The notes under the pieces are model-generated. The model was not told the DNA's origin. It made no database searches and saw only the letters and a program-made list of their open reading frames with translations. The translations under genes and the position numbers were made by a program. DNA of 64,000 nt from Undaria pinnatifida. Its lineage: Eukaryota; Sar; Phaeophyceae; Laminariales; Alariaceae. Below are positions 1 to 10,839 of the stretch, piece by piece (the stretch's first letter is position 1; every line of letters begins with the position of its first letter). The stretch spans positions 3,974,976 through 4,038,975 of the forward strand of contig JABAKD010000001.1 in the NCBI GenBank assembly GCA_012845835.1. Reading direction: 5' to 3'.

Positions 1-162
1 AGGGGGGGGGGGGGGGGGGGGGAGTTGGGGGGAAAATAATTGAAAACTACGTCATGGATGGTCAGAAAGATAATGACGTGATATCAACTGCGTATAGATA
101 GGTGGTTATTATTCAGGCCGATTTTGATTGTGAGTGGAGCGTCTTGGACAGACTAGGCGGAA

Positions 163-200
<38 letters not shown>

Positions 201-216
201 TCGGGGGACGGAGGGG

Positions 217-249
<33 letters not shown>

Positions 250-250
250 C
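1..250 (-). repeat. Inverted, diverged fragment of the C-tract repeat (CTR)
   Basis: The segment contains three long G runs (near 2-22, 163-199 and 218-249). Between them, the sequence around 53-130 is a diverged reverse complement of the CTR head seen at 745-810, sharing the CATGGATGG and AAAGATAATG motifs. It lies head to head with the direct CTR units that begin near 250. No gene is supported; the Gly-rich translation is only the G homopolymer read as GGG codons. Confidence 0.65.
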
Positions 251-1613
251 TCTTTTCCGACCACCTGCACGATCGCCTAGACCTAGCACCCCACGTATAA
301 CAAGCTGCTACATATCTTTGATCTCACAGCCGAAGTGTGTTTGAATATCATTTGTGACCTAAACCTCCTAAAAAATCTCCCCCCCCCCCCCCCCCCCCCC
401 ACTCTTGCTCTCCCTTACTCAAACGCCCCGCAAAATATCGAAATCCGCCACATTAATAAACACTTCGCGCACAGGATATCACCTCATTATCTTTCGAGAG
501 CCATCCATGCCGCTGTGTTCCCCCCCCCCCCCCCCCCTCCAACGCCCCCTCTTTTCCGACCACCTGCACGATCGCCTAGACCTAGCACCACGCGTATAAC
601 AAGCTGCTACATATCTTTGATCTCACAGCCGAAGTGTATTTGAATATTATTTGTGACCTAAACCTCCTGACAAATCCCCCCCCCCCCCCCCCCCCTCTTG
701 CTCTCCCTTACTTAAACGCCCCACCAAATATCGAAATCCGCCACATTAATAAACACTTCACGCACAGGATATCACCTCATTATCTTTCGAGAGCCATCCA
801 TGCCGCTGTTCCCCCCCCCCCCCCTCCCCCGCCTCGAACGCCCCCTCCTTCCTCATCACCCGCACCATCGCCTAGACCTAGCACAACACGTATAACAAAC
901 CCCTCACCTGAAGCCCTTTCCCCCCCCCGCCCCCACCCCCCACCTTCCCCCCCAACCCATCTCAACCCCACCCCCTCGAACACTCCACCCTCTCTTTACT
1001 CACTGATTGTACGACTTACCCCAGGATATACATGATAAACTGATGTATTATTTCCAAAACTGTCACATTTATCCCCTCAAAATAATGTATAGTTTCCAGG
1101 CACATTTTGAGCTGCCCCCCCCGCCCCCCCCCCCCCCCCGCCCAACCCCCCCCCCGCCCCAACCCCCCCCCCCCCGCCCCAACCCCCCCCCCCCGCCCCA
1201 ACCCCCCCCCCCCCCCCGCCCCCAATAATATACTGGTGCCAAAACCGTCAGATTTATCCCCTCGAAAGGATTTATAGCTTACATGCACAAATTGCCCCTT
1301 TCCCCCCCCCCCCGCCCGCCCCCCTCCAAACCCGCTCGCTTTTGATCAAAACCAGGCCCCCTTTCCCTTCACAGATGTCAGATTTTGTGCCCCTCAGAAA
1401 ACGGGTTTTATAGTTTCCGCGCACAAACTGACTAAAATCATACTGTTGACCCTGATAGCTACACTGTAGTTGTAAGGGGAGTCGCCGACCTATATCCTTG
1501 ATGAGGAGACACAACTCGTAATGCGCGCGATCGGAGTATCACACACAGCTTGCAAAGATGGGTTTCGACGAAATCTTCGATCTCACAGCTGGAGTGTATT
1601 TTAATTTTTACAA
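250..1613 (+). repeat. CTR copies: partial tandem heads plus one full body
   Basis: The motif CGATCGCCTAGACCTAGCAC recurs (with small changes) near 270, 570 and 870, and the motif ATTAATAAACACTTC near 452 and 745, so the head of the repeat is tandem with a period of about 295 bp. The third unit runs on into the full body: poly-C blocks, the TTTGATCAAAACCAGGCCCC block, the GGGGAGTCGCCGACCTATAT block and the end motif CACAGCTGGAGTGTATTTT near 1590. The C runs (377-400, 521-537, 677-695, 811-824 and 1115-1220) recur at equivalent places in other copies. No coding capacity is seen. This copy probably lies in an intron or upstream flank of the methyltransferase gene that follows. Confidence 0.8.
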
Positions 1614-1887
1614 TAATAACCTATCCTATTCTCGGATTGGTCCATACTGCCCTTGTTGGACGATGGCGTGGGATCGTTTTGGAGTCAGAAGTGAGAGCAA
1701 AAATAGGAGTATTTCCTTCATTCTTTCGGTATTATAAGGGTGTTGCTTGTATTCCTCCTTTTTAGTGGGAGAGCAAGGGTTCACATAGGCTACGGCATCC
1801 GTCTCGTCGTCCGTCCGTCCCTCCCTCTTTCTCCCCTCCCTTCCCACCTGCTTTTTCGTTGTTATACATTTCTGTTTTCTTCTGCAG
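1614..1887 (+). other. Probable intron end before methyltransferase exon
   Basis: The stretch ends in a pyrimidine-rich tract (about 1800-1885) and a TTCTGCAG acceptor at 1880-1887, directly followed by a frame with methyltransferase-like sequence. The donor of this intron is not identified and may be outside the window, beyond the CTR insertion. I see no other feature in it. Confidence 0.55.
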
Positions 1888-2023
1888 GCTGGATTTATCG
1901 TCGACAGCATTGAGCTCGTGCCACAATCGATCGTCCTGCCAGCCGGTACCGGGATGAAGGGGTTGTTGTCGACGTTTACCCAAGCCTTCTTGAGCGCTCT
2001 GCCTCAGGATCCCTCCTGCGGAC
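1888..2023 (+). CDS. SAM-dependent methyltransferase, penultimate exon (partial gene)
   Basis: The exon is 136 bp, bounded by a TTCTGCAG acceptor and a C|GTGAG donor. It reads AGFIVDSIELVPQSIVLPAG at its start and continues through a GMKGLLSTFTQAFLSALP stretch. This is the pattern of the C-terminal region of class I SAM-dependent methyltransferases, where a GF-x-V-x-SIEL beta strand is followed by an LP-x(4)-G-[WL]L-x-TF helix and FL-x-x-LP. It ends in phase 1 and joins the exon at 2651 in frame. The SAM-binding half (the GxGxG motif) should lie in upstream exons, which are not visible here, so the gene is 5'-truncated in this window. The substrate cannot be inferred. The gene is the only host-like coding unit I can support. 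Basis: splice signals and reading frame are seen; family membership is from recall of motif order. Confidence 0.7.
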
Positions 2024-2650
2024 GTGAGAACAGCTTGTTGTTTGCTGCAGAATACCGATCGGTTTCTGTGCTTCCACCCCCCCCCTAGTTCTCGCATCAC
2101 CCCTTCTACCCCCTTCCTCCCTCCCGCCCCCTCCCCTCCTCTCCCACACAGAAACTGCTTTTATATAATAATAGTGAAAATAAAATCGTCACCTGATGAA
2201 TACTCCCACATCTCCTAGGTATTCAAAACAAACACAATGAAAAACAATAATGAAATTCCGACCATAGCGTTGATATATGTATAGGTTTCTACGTGTTTCA
2301 GATAAAAATAGGTATACCTTGAATACCTCCATCGTAACAGGCGTCCGCCGTATGTAAAGCTCGTGTAGCGTCGTCGTGTGTAAACGCTTCGTGTACGGTC
2401 TGTCGCCAATAGCAACGCTATGCTCCGCCGCGTTGTGTAACGCTTGTGAAACTTCGCCCGGTGCGAATTTATGCCAGGTAGCGCTTATGTTTCGTCACCT
2501 CGTTTAATGCTTTGTTGCTTCGCCGCCCTTGTGTAACGCTCGTGTGTAACGTCGCGATTGTGTAACACTTGTGTACTGGTTTGTGTTTCACCGCCTTGTG
2601 AGACGCTTGTGTAAACGTCCCTTGCCTTCTGCGACGCCTGCCAGCTTCAG
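2024..2650 (+). other. Intron between methyltransferase exons
   Basis: This is a 627-bp GT-AG interval between two in-frame exons. It begins GTGAGAAC and ends TGCCAGCTTCAG. The second half (about 2400-2620) is rich in loosely repeated GTGTAACGCTTGTG-like words. An earlier TTTGCTGCAG acceptor-like site is present near 2047 but leads into stops. The size fits the several-hundred-bp introns known in brown algae. Confidence 0.6.
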
Positions 2651-2826
2651 ACACGGACGAAAACGGCCTGAGCAGGAGCGAGGCCGCGGTGATAGACGAA
2701 GCCGTCGCAATCCTACAGCCGGTGCTGTGCGACGAAGACGGGATTTGGACCTCTGCCTACGTTCCGATAAGGTTCAAAGCGCATCTCCCGCTGGACTGTG
2801 ATGCCGGCAATAACAGAAGCACATGA
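2651..2826 (+). CDS. SAM-dependent methyltransferase, last exon
   Basis: The exon starts after CTTCAG. With the single base carried from the previous exon it reads a HTDENGLSRSEAAVIDEAVA stretch and then ILQPVLCDEDGIWTSAYVPI and RFKAHLP, ending at TGA 2824-2826. The pattern L-x-PVLCD-x-DG-x-W-[TS]-x-[DA]-YV-x-[IL]RF-x-A is the usual C-terminus of a family of small class I methyltransferases, and it matches the content of the preceding exon in the expected order. The TDENGLSRSE stretch resembles an EF-hand loop but is one residue short and is more likely a linker. The TGA stop follows the standard code. No poly(A) signal was identified with confidence downstream. Confidence 0.7.
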
Positions 2827-3721
2827 AGCCCGGACACCTTGGCCGGTGCTGCTCCCGCCCAGACGATCATCGAAGGCTTGGGATGGGGCGGTTGTTGCTG
2901 TGGTGGCGGTGGAGGCGAATTTCGAATGAACGTATGGTGTTGGGGCTACTCGGCTAGGGGTGCGGAGGGGTATGGGAGAGGACGGTCTTTAGACCATTGA
3001 ACATGTCCGACTGCGGTTCAGAGCTCATCTTCGGCTGCACCTGAACTGTGCTGGCGGCGAAGTAGGCGGCTTGCTGAATGAGAGGTGGTGGTGATTGTGT
3101 TGGAAGCGAATGAAGGAGGGATGCGGGCGAGCAGGGGTATGATAAAAGGAGCTGGGGGTACTCATTCGTTTTTTGCCTTAGTTATTCGACCGTTGACCCT
3201 TCGAGACACGGCATTGTTCCTACTGGCAGAGACACCTCCATCGCTTGTGCACTCAGCAAGCGTTTTTCATATTTTTGCGGGCGAGGGTGGTCTTAGATTG
3301 GGCTTGTAAATTGTGACAGGTTTAGCCTTCCAACCCTTTAATACGACGCAATGTATTAATATCAGTATAATACTGTTGATGTTTTGTTTTTTCAACAAGA
3401 GGGGTGTATGTTTTGGACGGATTCTGTTCAGAAAGGTTTTGCTGCCGTTGTTTGAGGTGGGCCGGCGAAGGGGTGACAGCGGTCGTGCCGATAGCGTCGG
3501 GGGAAACAACTTGGAAAGGGGATGTGTCCAAATTCTATGCGTGGCCGTAGCGGTATGACCACAGACGCCTGCATCCCCCAAAATGGCCGGACGGAGCGCG
3601 TCGGTTTTTCATCGACCAGGTAGACATCGCCAGCACCAAGCTCGAAGCGCCATGAGATATTCGGCAGTCGCATATAGCGCGAAGTGAAAAATTTAGGCAT
3701 CGGACTGGTAAATCACGCGAA
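2827..3721. other. Non-coding stretch downstream of the methyltransferase
   Basis: This probably holds the 3' UTR and intergenic DNA. Short frames exist on both strands (for example 3085-3309 + and 3428-3700 -), but none shows a recognisable domain or splice structure. The minus-strand frame at 3540-3700 has protein-like composition but no family I recognise. Confidence 0.4.
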
Positions 3722-4325
3722 GTACTACACCATATGTGTGAGTGAAAACGGGGTTTCGTTACATGGAGGGATTCCGGCCTTTTTGCTGTTGTTTGGGGGG
3801 TTTTCCGCGGGCTTGCGTTGAAAAATGAACAAGTACACCCCAGCGTGGACATCAAGGATTTCGTTGATCCTTTCTCTTTATTCGGGGCCTCAAAATTAGG
3901 TTTCATTTACGTTCAAGGATTTCGAAACTATTGCTACTTTCTTTGGGGGGTTTCCGAGATTGCAAAGAAAATTATAAAACATACCTCAGCGTTGACATGG
4001 AGAAATTCGTTGATACGAGTTGTCGTTTTTCCGTGCCTCGCAAAGGGTTTTCATTACATCGAATTATTTCGTAATCTTGGTACAGTACACAAGAATTAAA
4101 AATGACAACTCGGGGTTGACATCGACGGTTTCGTTGATACTTGGTCGGTCTGCGGGGCCTCACGGAGGGTTATAGTTACAGGAAAGGCTTTCGGAATGTG
4201 CGTGTTTTGGGGGTTTTCCGAGCTTTCGAGGAATAATTTAAAAGGATTCTCAGCGTTGACTTCGACTATTTCGTCGATATCTAGTCGCTTTTCGTGTCCT
4301 CGAAAAGGGGTTTCATCGAGATACA
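3722..4325 (+). repeat. Diverged tandem array, unit about 125-150 bp
   Basis: Four units are visible by the recurring word AGCGTTGACATC-like at 3841, 3989, 4112 and 4252. Each is followed by a TTTCGTTGATA-like word, a CCTCG(A/C)AAAGGG(T/G)TTCAT-like word, and a GGGGGTTTTCCGAG-like word. Units differ by many substitutions and small indels, so the array is old. No frame is conserved between units. Confidence 0.75.
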
Positions 4326-4514
4326 AACAGTTCAACAGCGTGGGTGAGCAGAAGTGTGGAGTGTATCAGGTTGCGTTTGCTGCGCACAACTCCTTTCATG
4401 GCGTGGCCAGTGCTTTGGAAAGTGTAGCCGACCATCAAACCATCTCCGAAACCCAGTCCAGCACCGGTAGCCTCCGCGGACTCGTATATGTAGTCGATGC
4501 TGCATAATTGTCAG
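4326..4514. other. Unique-looking spacer
   Basis: Nothing recognisable is present. Overlapping short frames on both strands show no domain. A CTR copy begins at its right edge. Confidence 0.4.
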
Positions 4515-5427
4515 ATTAATAAACACTTCACGCACAGGATATCACCTCATTATCTTTCGAGAGCCATCCATGCCGCTGTGTTACCTTCCCCCCCCCCCCC
4601 GCCTTGAACGCCCTCTTCTTCCCCATCACCCGCACCATCGCCTAGACCTAGCACCACACGTATAACAAACCCCTCACCTAAAGCCCTTCCTCCCCCCCCC
4701 CCCCCCCCCGCCCCCGCCTCGAATCCCCCTCCCCCCCCCTCCCCCCCCCCCCCCCCCCTCCCCCCCCCCCCCCCCCCCGCCTCCGCAACCCATCCCAACC
4801 CCACCCCCTCGAACACTCCACCCTCTCTTTACTCACTGATTGTACGACTTACCCCAGGATATACATGATAAACTGATGCATCACTTCCAAAACCGTCACA
4901 TTTATCCCCTCAAAGTAATGTATAGTTTCCACGCACATATTGAGTTGCCCCCCCCCCCCCCAATAATAAACTGGTGCCAAAACCGTCACATTTATCCCCT
5001 TGAAAAGATTTATAGCTTACATGCACAAATTGCCCCCCCTTTCCTCCCCCCCCCTCCAAACCCGCTCGCTTTTGATCAAAACCAGGCCCCCACGTCCTTC
5101 AAAACTCCGCCCCCCCCCCCCCCCTCACCGGTTATTCGACTTACAAGATTCACTTGATAAAAGGATACATTTCCCTTCACAACTGTCAGATTTTGTCCCC
5201 CTCAGAAACGGGTTTTATAGTTTCCGCGCACAGACTGACTAACATCACCCTGTTGACCCTGATAGCTACACTGTAGTTGTAAGGGGAGTCGCCGACCTAT
5301 ATCCTTAATGAGGACACACAACTCGTAATGCGCGCGATCGGAGTATCACACACAGCTTGCAAATATGAGTTTCGACGAGATCTTCGATCTCACAGCTGGA
5401 GTGTATTTTCATTTTTTATAATAATAG
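4515..5427 (+). repeat. CTR copy, near full length
   Basis: This is the most complete direct copy, about 913 bp from ATTAATAAACACTTCACGC to GAGTGTATTTTCATTTTTTA. Poly-C blocks are at about 4588-4600, 4692-4709, 4740-4778, 4949-4962 and 5109-5125. The two TTTATCCCCT(C/T)(G/A)AAA blocks and the TGACCCTGATAGCTACACTG block are present. It is collinear with 745-1613. No protein is encoded. Confidence 0.85.
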
Positions 5428-6760
5428 TCGTCCGTGTCGTATTTTTTTATTCGACTTTTTCAAGTACCCCAGCTGTCGGTTCGATCAACGTAGTATAGTC
5501 GACATTCATCTTTGCAAGCTGCGTGATATCACGGCCGCGCGTTCCAACTGCTGCAAAGTTGAAACGTAGCTTAATATGTCTATAGTTTGCGATGAGTGGG
5601 GTCTCTCTGCTGCGACCAGCCGAAGACTTTCACCAAGGGCTACCTCCTCCGCGTTGATTAGCTGGCAATAAACGCGACACCTCGTCCCAGAGAGCAGATG
5701 CCAGGGTAAAATAACGCCAATGAAACTGATCTCGTCGGCGGCGGTACACCCTGCCACCACGGCGAGTGGGCAGGTGAATCTTCGTTAAATTCTGATTTTG
5801 AGTTTTTATCTCGCTGCTGTCGCGTAACGATGACATCCACAGAGTGAGCTCACTTTGCACAATCTCCAAGAAACACATCAGGAGGCTTCTTCTGAAAAGG
5901 GGGCACCCTGTTGGTATCCCCTTTATTATGGTTTCTACTCACTGTCGTAACCTTGAGACGTAGCAAAATTAGTATAATTAGTTTAAACTTTATGAGACTT
6001 CCCCGCGGCGGCATGAAATCACTCACATACACTCCTTGCCCTGGCCCCCTTATCTCAATGTCGTCGCTCGTGTGCACCGAATTTGAGTGGGGGTTGCATT
6101 ACTTTCCTGATTATCACCAAACTTCTACTTGGGTCCCTTATTGGTTCCGCTTCGGTTGGTGGTCCCTAGGGAAGGGTGCGTACCATTCTCAAAACCCCTT
6201 CGACAGGGGCAGAGCGCCTGCGTCTATCAACGATGCGCCTAACAAGCGCTTACCTCCCGTGGACATCACCGCTGCTGACGCCGTCACTCCTACCTATCGG
6301 CCGCGCGATGGCCGCAAACCTCCTCCACCGACGTACTCCACGAGGACACCCACGGCCGTACCATCGACATGGTGGCTAATGGCCTGCACTCGAAAGGAGC
6401 GCAGCGTGTACCGTATCCTCCATACACGCTGGACGTAGGTGACTCTACATGTGTTCGAGATGATTTACGCTGGTGTCAGCGCCAGAGAGTCACTCCACGG
6501 TAGGGGTTGGACTTTTTCGCCCATATGGTGTTTGTGTCCGATAGACCTCCTCAAGTCGGTCGTTCAAAATATTTCACGAGTATCGTTTTTCAGGACTAAG
6601 GCTAAGAAACCTGGTAAGGTTGTGGGAACCAATGCCTTCAAATTCATGTTAGGAGTTAAGGGATATTCTGCTGCATATCTACCGTGACATGGCTCCACAC
6701 TGCGTATATATCAGTTTTCGTGGACGCTCGGCAACTGCAAACCTGAACCCTCCACAACAG
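5428..6760. other. Unassigned stretch with a 175-codon ORF
   Basis: An ORF at 5911-6438 (+) encodes 175 aa with a proline-rich part and several tryptophans (for example TWVPYWFRFGWWSLG). I recognise no domain, and no splice sites stand out. The segment lies just upstream of a dead copia fragment and could be part of a decayed element. The region 5500-5780 includes a CTR-like TTTGCAAGCTGCGTG word in reverse orientation at about 5511. Confidence 0.2.
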
Positions 6761-7589
6761 TCCGTCGCATGGACGCTGCGGCGTATCGGTACTCGATCAT
6801 AGCGGCTACAGCGCAGCTTTGCCGTCACTCGATGTTTCTTGTCGCCAGTACCTCTTGGGAGCATACTTGTAGTGTTTCCCCAATAAGGATATTGAAAATG
6901 AACCCCTCTCCCCCCCCCTGGCATTTGCAACACTTGTGCTCCGACCACTACCTACAGCTCGAACCCGTGCTTCCTCGTGTGCAATGCGACGCAAACATTC
7001 GCCACGTCCCGGACCATCGCGAAATGTTCTGCCGTTGTCGGCAAGGTGGTCACACGTCGTGGCATGTCGATACACAATTTTCGCGACACGCCCGCCAATA
7101 CTGGAGGCGCCCGTTTCGCCGACACCGTCTCTCGCCGCTGGTCCTCCTGCATGTTAGCCAGATATCCCTCACCTAGCAGACACGGTCTGGGTTTCTCCGT
7201 TGCTCAATGGCGATCAAGTCGTTGTGCTTGCCGAGCTGCTCTATCCTATAGCGTATTTTGACTTCGAATCTGATCTTCATCGAAGAATACCGCGGCTTAC
7301 CGCTTCCTACATTTGTCCCCTGGTCTGAACTGCTCGCTGATGTCCAATTCCACCCCGGGACACGTAGCGGTGTTCATCATTTTTCGGTACATTTCCGTGC
7401 GAGTCTAGCCAATACAGGTGCTAGAAAACGTCTGCGTCGGTTGGAGTCATCCAGCCCCTTTCGTTCGACGTTCGCGCCCGAAGGAATGCGTCAACGTTGT
7501 CAAGTACCCTGGGTTTCCGATGTTGGCCAGCCTTCCCTACCAATGGCTATCTACCTAGACTCGTCCTGACATCTCCAACGGAGCAAGAG
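6761..7589 (+). pseudogene. Possible decayed retroelement body upstream of the RNase H remnant
   Basis: Overlapping short frames in all three forward phases, without long uninterrupted coding, precede a clear copia RNase H remnant. I could not align any of them to a particular copia domain by eye, so assignment rests on position only. Alternative: unrelated unique DNA. Confidence 0.2.
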
Positions 7590-8195
7590 CAGTGGATAGG
7601 TACTGCGCAGCGCCTAGGTTTCGTCAATGGTGGGCAGCACTTGGTATTCTGTTGTATGCGAGGAGAACGAGTGTATCAGGGATTACTTTCCAGAGGGGTA
7701 CCGTGACAGGTTTGAGCATGAAGGTGTTTGCTGACGCTGACTACGTCAGTAAGGCAGCTGATAGGAGGTCAGTGTGTCGGGAGCGTTGGTGATGTGCGGG
7801 GGTGCTTGTGTGTCTTGTTTTTCCAGGGCACAGAAATGCGGCATGCTTTCAACGACGGAGGCATAGTACGTGGCGCTTGCAGACATTATGAAGAAGGTGT
7901 TCTTTCTGAGGCAGGTGTGGCGTTTCATGTTGTCTAACGTTGGCACGCCGTGCATACCGGTCTTTGAGAATATTTAGGGTGCTGTGCATCTCGCGCAGAA
8001 CCCCACTACTAATAGCAACTCGAAGCACACCGACGTGCAACACCACATCCCAAGGGAACCAGTGTAGGGAATATATATATATATATCGGTCATTCACATA
8101 GGATCCACTTTTTAGCATGCGGATTTCTTGATCAAACCAATCGCTCAGGACGCTTTCGAATTCCACCACAACTTTGCAATGAACTTGTTAAGACT
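7590..8195 (+). pseudogene. Ty1/copia RNase H remnant
   Basis: The reading frame from 7592 gives WWAALGILLYARRTSVSGIT, then FADADYVSKAADRRSVC, matching the copia RNase H start (VDADYA-x(5)-DRRSVSGG) of the intact-looking element at 18421-18620. After one frame change near 7780 it continues with a VMCGGACVSCFSRAQK stretch, LSTTEA-stop-YVALADI, FENI-stop-GAVHLAQNP, and SNSKHTDVQHH near 8010-8045. It ends near 8180 with a relic of the FHRNFVMNL terminus. The two in-frame stops are both TAG and sit where the related element has, or the family expects, glutamate. RT, integrase and gag are not recognisable, so the copy is 5'-truncated or eroded. Confidence 0.8.
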
Positions 8196-8526
8196 TTTAT
8201 GTTGTGATTTCGGTTTCAGAATTACCTTGAAGCTCTAGGATTAGATGGAGGACTTTGAACGAATATTGGTGATGTGTTCGAAAGGGAATATGGTTACATG
8301 AATTACTTTTGGGTCAAATGTACTTGGTGTCGGAGGGGCGTCGGTAATACTTTGGTTTTGGAGTTTGGGTTATATGCGCACGCTGCGTATTACACTAGAC
8401 TATACATCTTGGATCGAAAAACTGATGATTCACTTTATTGGATAAATATGGGATAGTGTTTGAGCACGAGAGATTGTATCATTGAACACATGGCTGAACT
8501 ATTTCAAATGTTGCACTATTACACAG
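8196..8526. other. AT-rich spacer
   Basis: Nothing recognisable is present; a 60-codon ORF (8274-8456) has no domain. A short (TA)n run lies just upstream near 8080-8092. Confidence 0.35.
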
Positions 8527-9290
8527 TCTAAGCTACTTGCATTAAGGATTTTGAATCGTAATTTGGCCTGTGGGGGGGACATAATCAGGAAAATAATAAA
8601 TTGGTTAATGTAGGGTGATGGCCCAGATCGGGAGGCAAAAAAACATACTGTAGAATCCCACATAAAAATTGAACAAACGACCAGGGAGCCAAGACACCAA
8701 CACATCGAGGCACACATCATCTACCACAGAGCATCCCGGACGCACCAGACGGCAACCACAACACTCAAGCACTCTCCCGAAGAGGCTGCCAGGTTCCTAG
8801 AGGACGTTTTGCGGGATTGCCCACGGCAGACGGGCCAACACGTCATCAAGAGTGCCCGAAACGGCGCCAATTTTACTCTTTGCCACGAACGTGTACGTAA
8901 CAGCTAGCAAACAATTTTCGAAAGCAAAAGACTCGTCTCACGTTTGTTGGAGACCGACGAGCTGAGGCCCACACACGAACGCAACGCGCCACAAACCCGC
9001 TACCCACGCCAACGCTACAGGTGCAGAAGATTCTCCCGGCTCTCCCCCTGGCCTGCAGCAAAGCCTGTTTTCAGCCCACTAACAGCTGCAGAATGGCCTT
9101 CCGGAGTTTTTTTATATTTGGAGCAGTCTGCTCAAGAATCGAAAAGCCACACCCGTACATGAAAACCCGCAAACGGTTTGAATTTATAAAGCTCGGAGAT
9201 CGGAAGACACAGGATGACACCAAGCAAGGCAGATCAGAAACACGGTGCGTCCGCTTTTAGAGAAACAGGCTCACCCCGAGTACGATCAAA
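8527..9290 (-). repeat. Arm A of a 16-kb-spaced inverted repeat of unknown family
   Basis: Its reverse complement matches 24520-25270 over about 750 bp. Shared words include GGGCCATCACCCTACATTAA, CTCAAGCACTCTCC(C/G)GAAGAGG, TGGAGCAGTCTGCTCAAGAA and GACACCAAGCAAGGCAGA. Both arms keep a CCCCCCCACAGG word that looks like a splice acceptor. Frames are broken in both copies; I do not recognise the protein, if there was one. It could be a dispersed transposon or a duplicated gene fragment. Confidence 0.75.
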
Positions 9291-10010
9291 TCGGAGAATG
9301 GTCTCCTACACGTGGCACGTGTTGCCCATTCGAGTGAACATCGTTTCCATCAGATTTATCTGTATGCCAGATTCGACGGGGGAGATGTAGAAGTCAACGC
9401 CCTCGATGGCATGGCCGATTTTGTTTTGAAAGTATCGCCTTGACCGAAGAGCTGAAGCATATTACCTTCGTCGCCCAGTGTGGTTCATGCGCCCTCGGTT
9501 CATGTCGCAGACGCACCTCCTTGCAAGACCTCTTTACTCTCGCCATATGCTTCGATCTTTCCTTGAAGGTCTGCTTGCCCGGTGGCGCAGCTCTGTCGGG
9601 CACCTCCAAGCGGCTTTGGCTCGGCCGCGCAAATATTCAAACAGAGGCACTTGCTGTTTTCCCGCACGAGAGCGTCTGCAGTGTCATGCGTGTACTCGAT
9701 AGTTGTGCACGATAACGTGGCCGTCGACAGGAAGGACGCCATGACGCCACAATCACAGCAGTCTTTCGAGATCCACCACCTCCCGCGGGAGACCTCCTTG
9801 AGTCGACTCGAAAGCCCACGCATGCTCATATTTTCTATAAAATTCAAATATTTCGAATTCTCACGAACGAAATCAAAAGCCAGATTAATATAGCCAGTCG
9901 TTGAACCACGAATGGACCAATCACGGCATTGGTCGTTATCCACCCAAAGCAGGGAGCGTTCGGTTGATGGTGTCACGCATTTCATAAAAACACAACTTTG
10001 TCGAATCCAA
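9291..10010 (-). other. Unassigned 161-codon ORF region
   Basis: A minus-strand ORF (9500-9985) encodes 161 aa with several cysteines (a DCCDCG cluster) and no domain I recognise. It overlaps frames on the plus strand. It may be a fragment of the same unknown element as the inverted-repeat arm next to it. There is no evidence of expression. Confidence 0.2.
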
Positions 10011-10084
10011 GTTGGAGGTCATGCCAGAGGCCTGCAAATATGGTGTGCTCGGCGCGGGCGTGAGCGCCCGCTGTCTGTGCTTTG

Positions 10085-10175
10085 TCTGTGCGGAGTGTGC
10101 CTACCTACCGGCAGTACGGAGTGTGCCTATCTCACCGGAAGTGCGGAGTGTGCCTATCTCACCGGCATCTTGCGT
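10085..10175 (+). repeat. Short minisatellite, about 27 bp x 3
   Basis: The phrase CGGAGTGTGCCTA(T/C)CT(C/A)(A/C)CCGG occurs three times in a row (about 10090, 10117 and 10144). It is too short for further inference. Confidence 0.8.
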
Positions 10176-10839
10176 TCGTAGAGTCCACGCTTGCGCTCCA
10201 CATTGCTGTGACAAAACATACTTGATGCGCTCCGCGCTCGCTTCTTCTCCCTGAAAAGCAAAAAATGTAGGTGTCTATATCATATACAACAAAAATCAAC
10301 ACAGCACCCCCTTGATCGCGGGCTGGGTAGAGTTGGACAGCGCTTTACTGTGTGGGGGGCTTGCACGGGTTGCGCCCTACAGCTTGCGCCCTTGAATGTA
10401 CCCAGGGCAATTGCCCTTCTCATTTACGCCGAGCCTGCTGATCTATCAAGACATTTACATGACCAGAAAAAAATGCCGTCATCTTGATGGCGTTGTTGGT
10501 TGGTGGATGGCAGCCGGTATGCAATTCGTCCGTTTGTTATCACATCTCCATAATGCGTGTTGCTGTTCTTGTTCATCTAAATGCATGTCAGAAGGAAGCC
10601 TAGACGTTCGATACGGCTGCTGCTGTATACTGTATAGTCTATGTTGATACAATTCTCATTCTGCAGTCGGGCGACAGTATGAGGTACAAGTAGCTGAGAC
10701 TCGACCGGGTACCCGTTGTAACAACTTTTTTTTCTCACAACAAAACTAACAGCACTCAGCAGCAGTGGCATCAGCAGCGTCGATGGTTTGATGAAGGATG
10801 CCACGATTTCGTGGTTCTGAGCCCCGCAGCACCACCGTC
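10176..10839. other. Spacer before LINE remnant
   Basis: No recognisable feature is present. Given the 3' neighbour, it may include eroded 5' parts of the non-LTR element, but I cannot align it. Confidence 0.3.

Noticed and set aside
102-344. Gly-rich and Pro-rich ORFs at the left edge
   Set aside because: They result from poly-G and poly-C tracts in CTR copies.
2651-2700. EF-hand calcium-binding motif (DTDENGLSRSE)
   Set aside because: The loop is one residue short and the flanking sequence matches the methyltransferase C-terminus.
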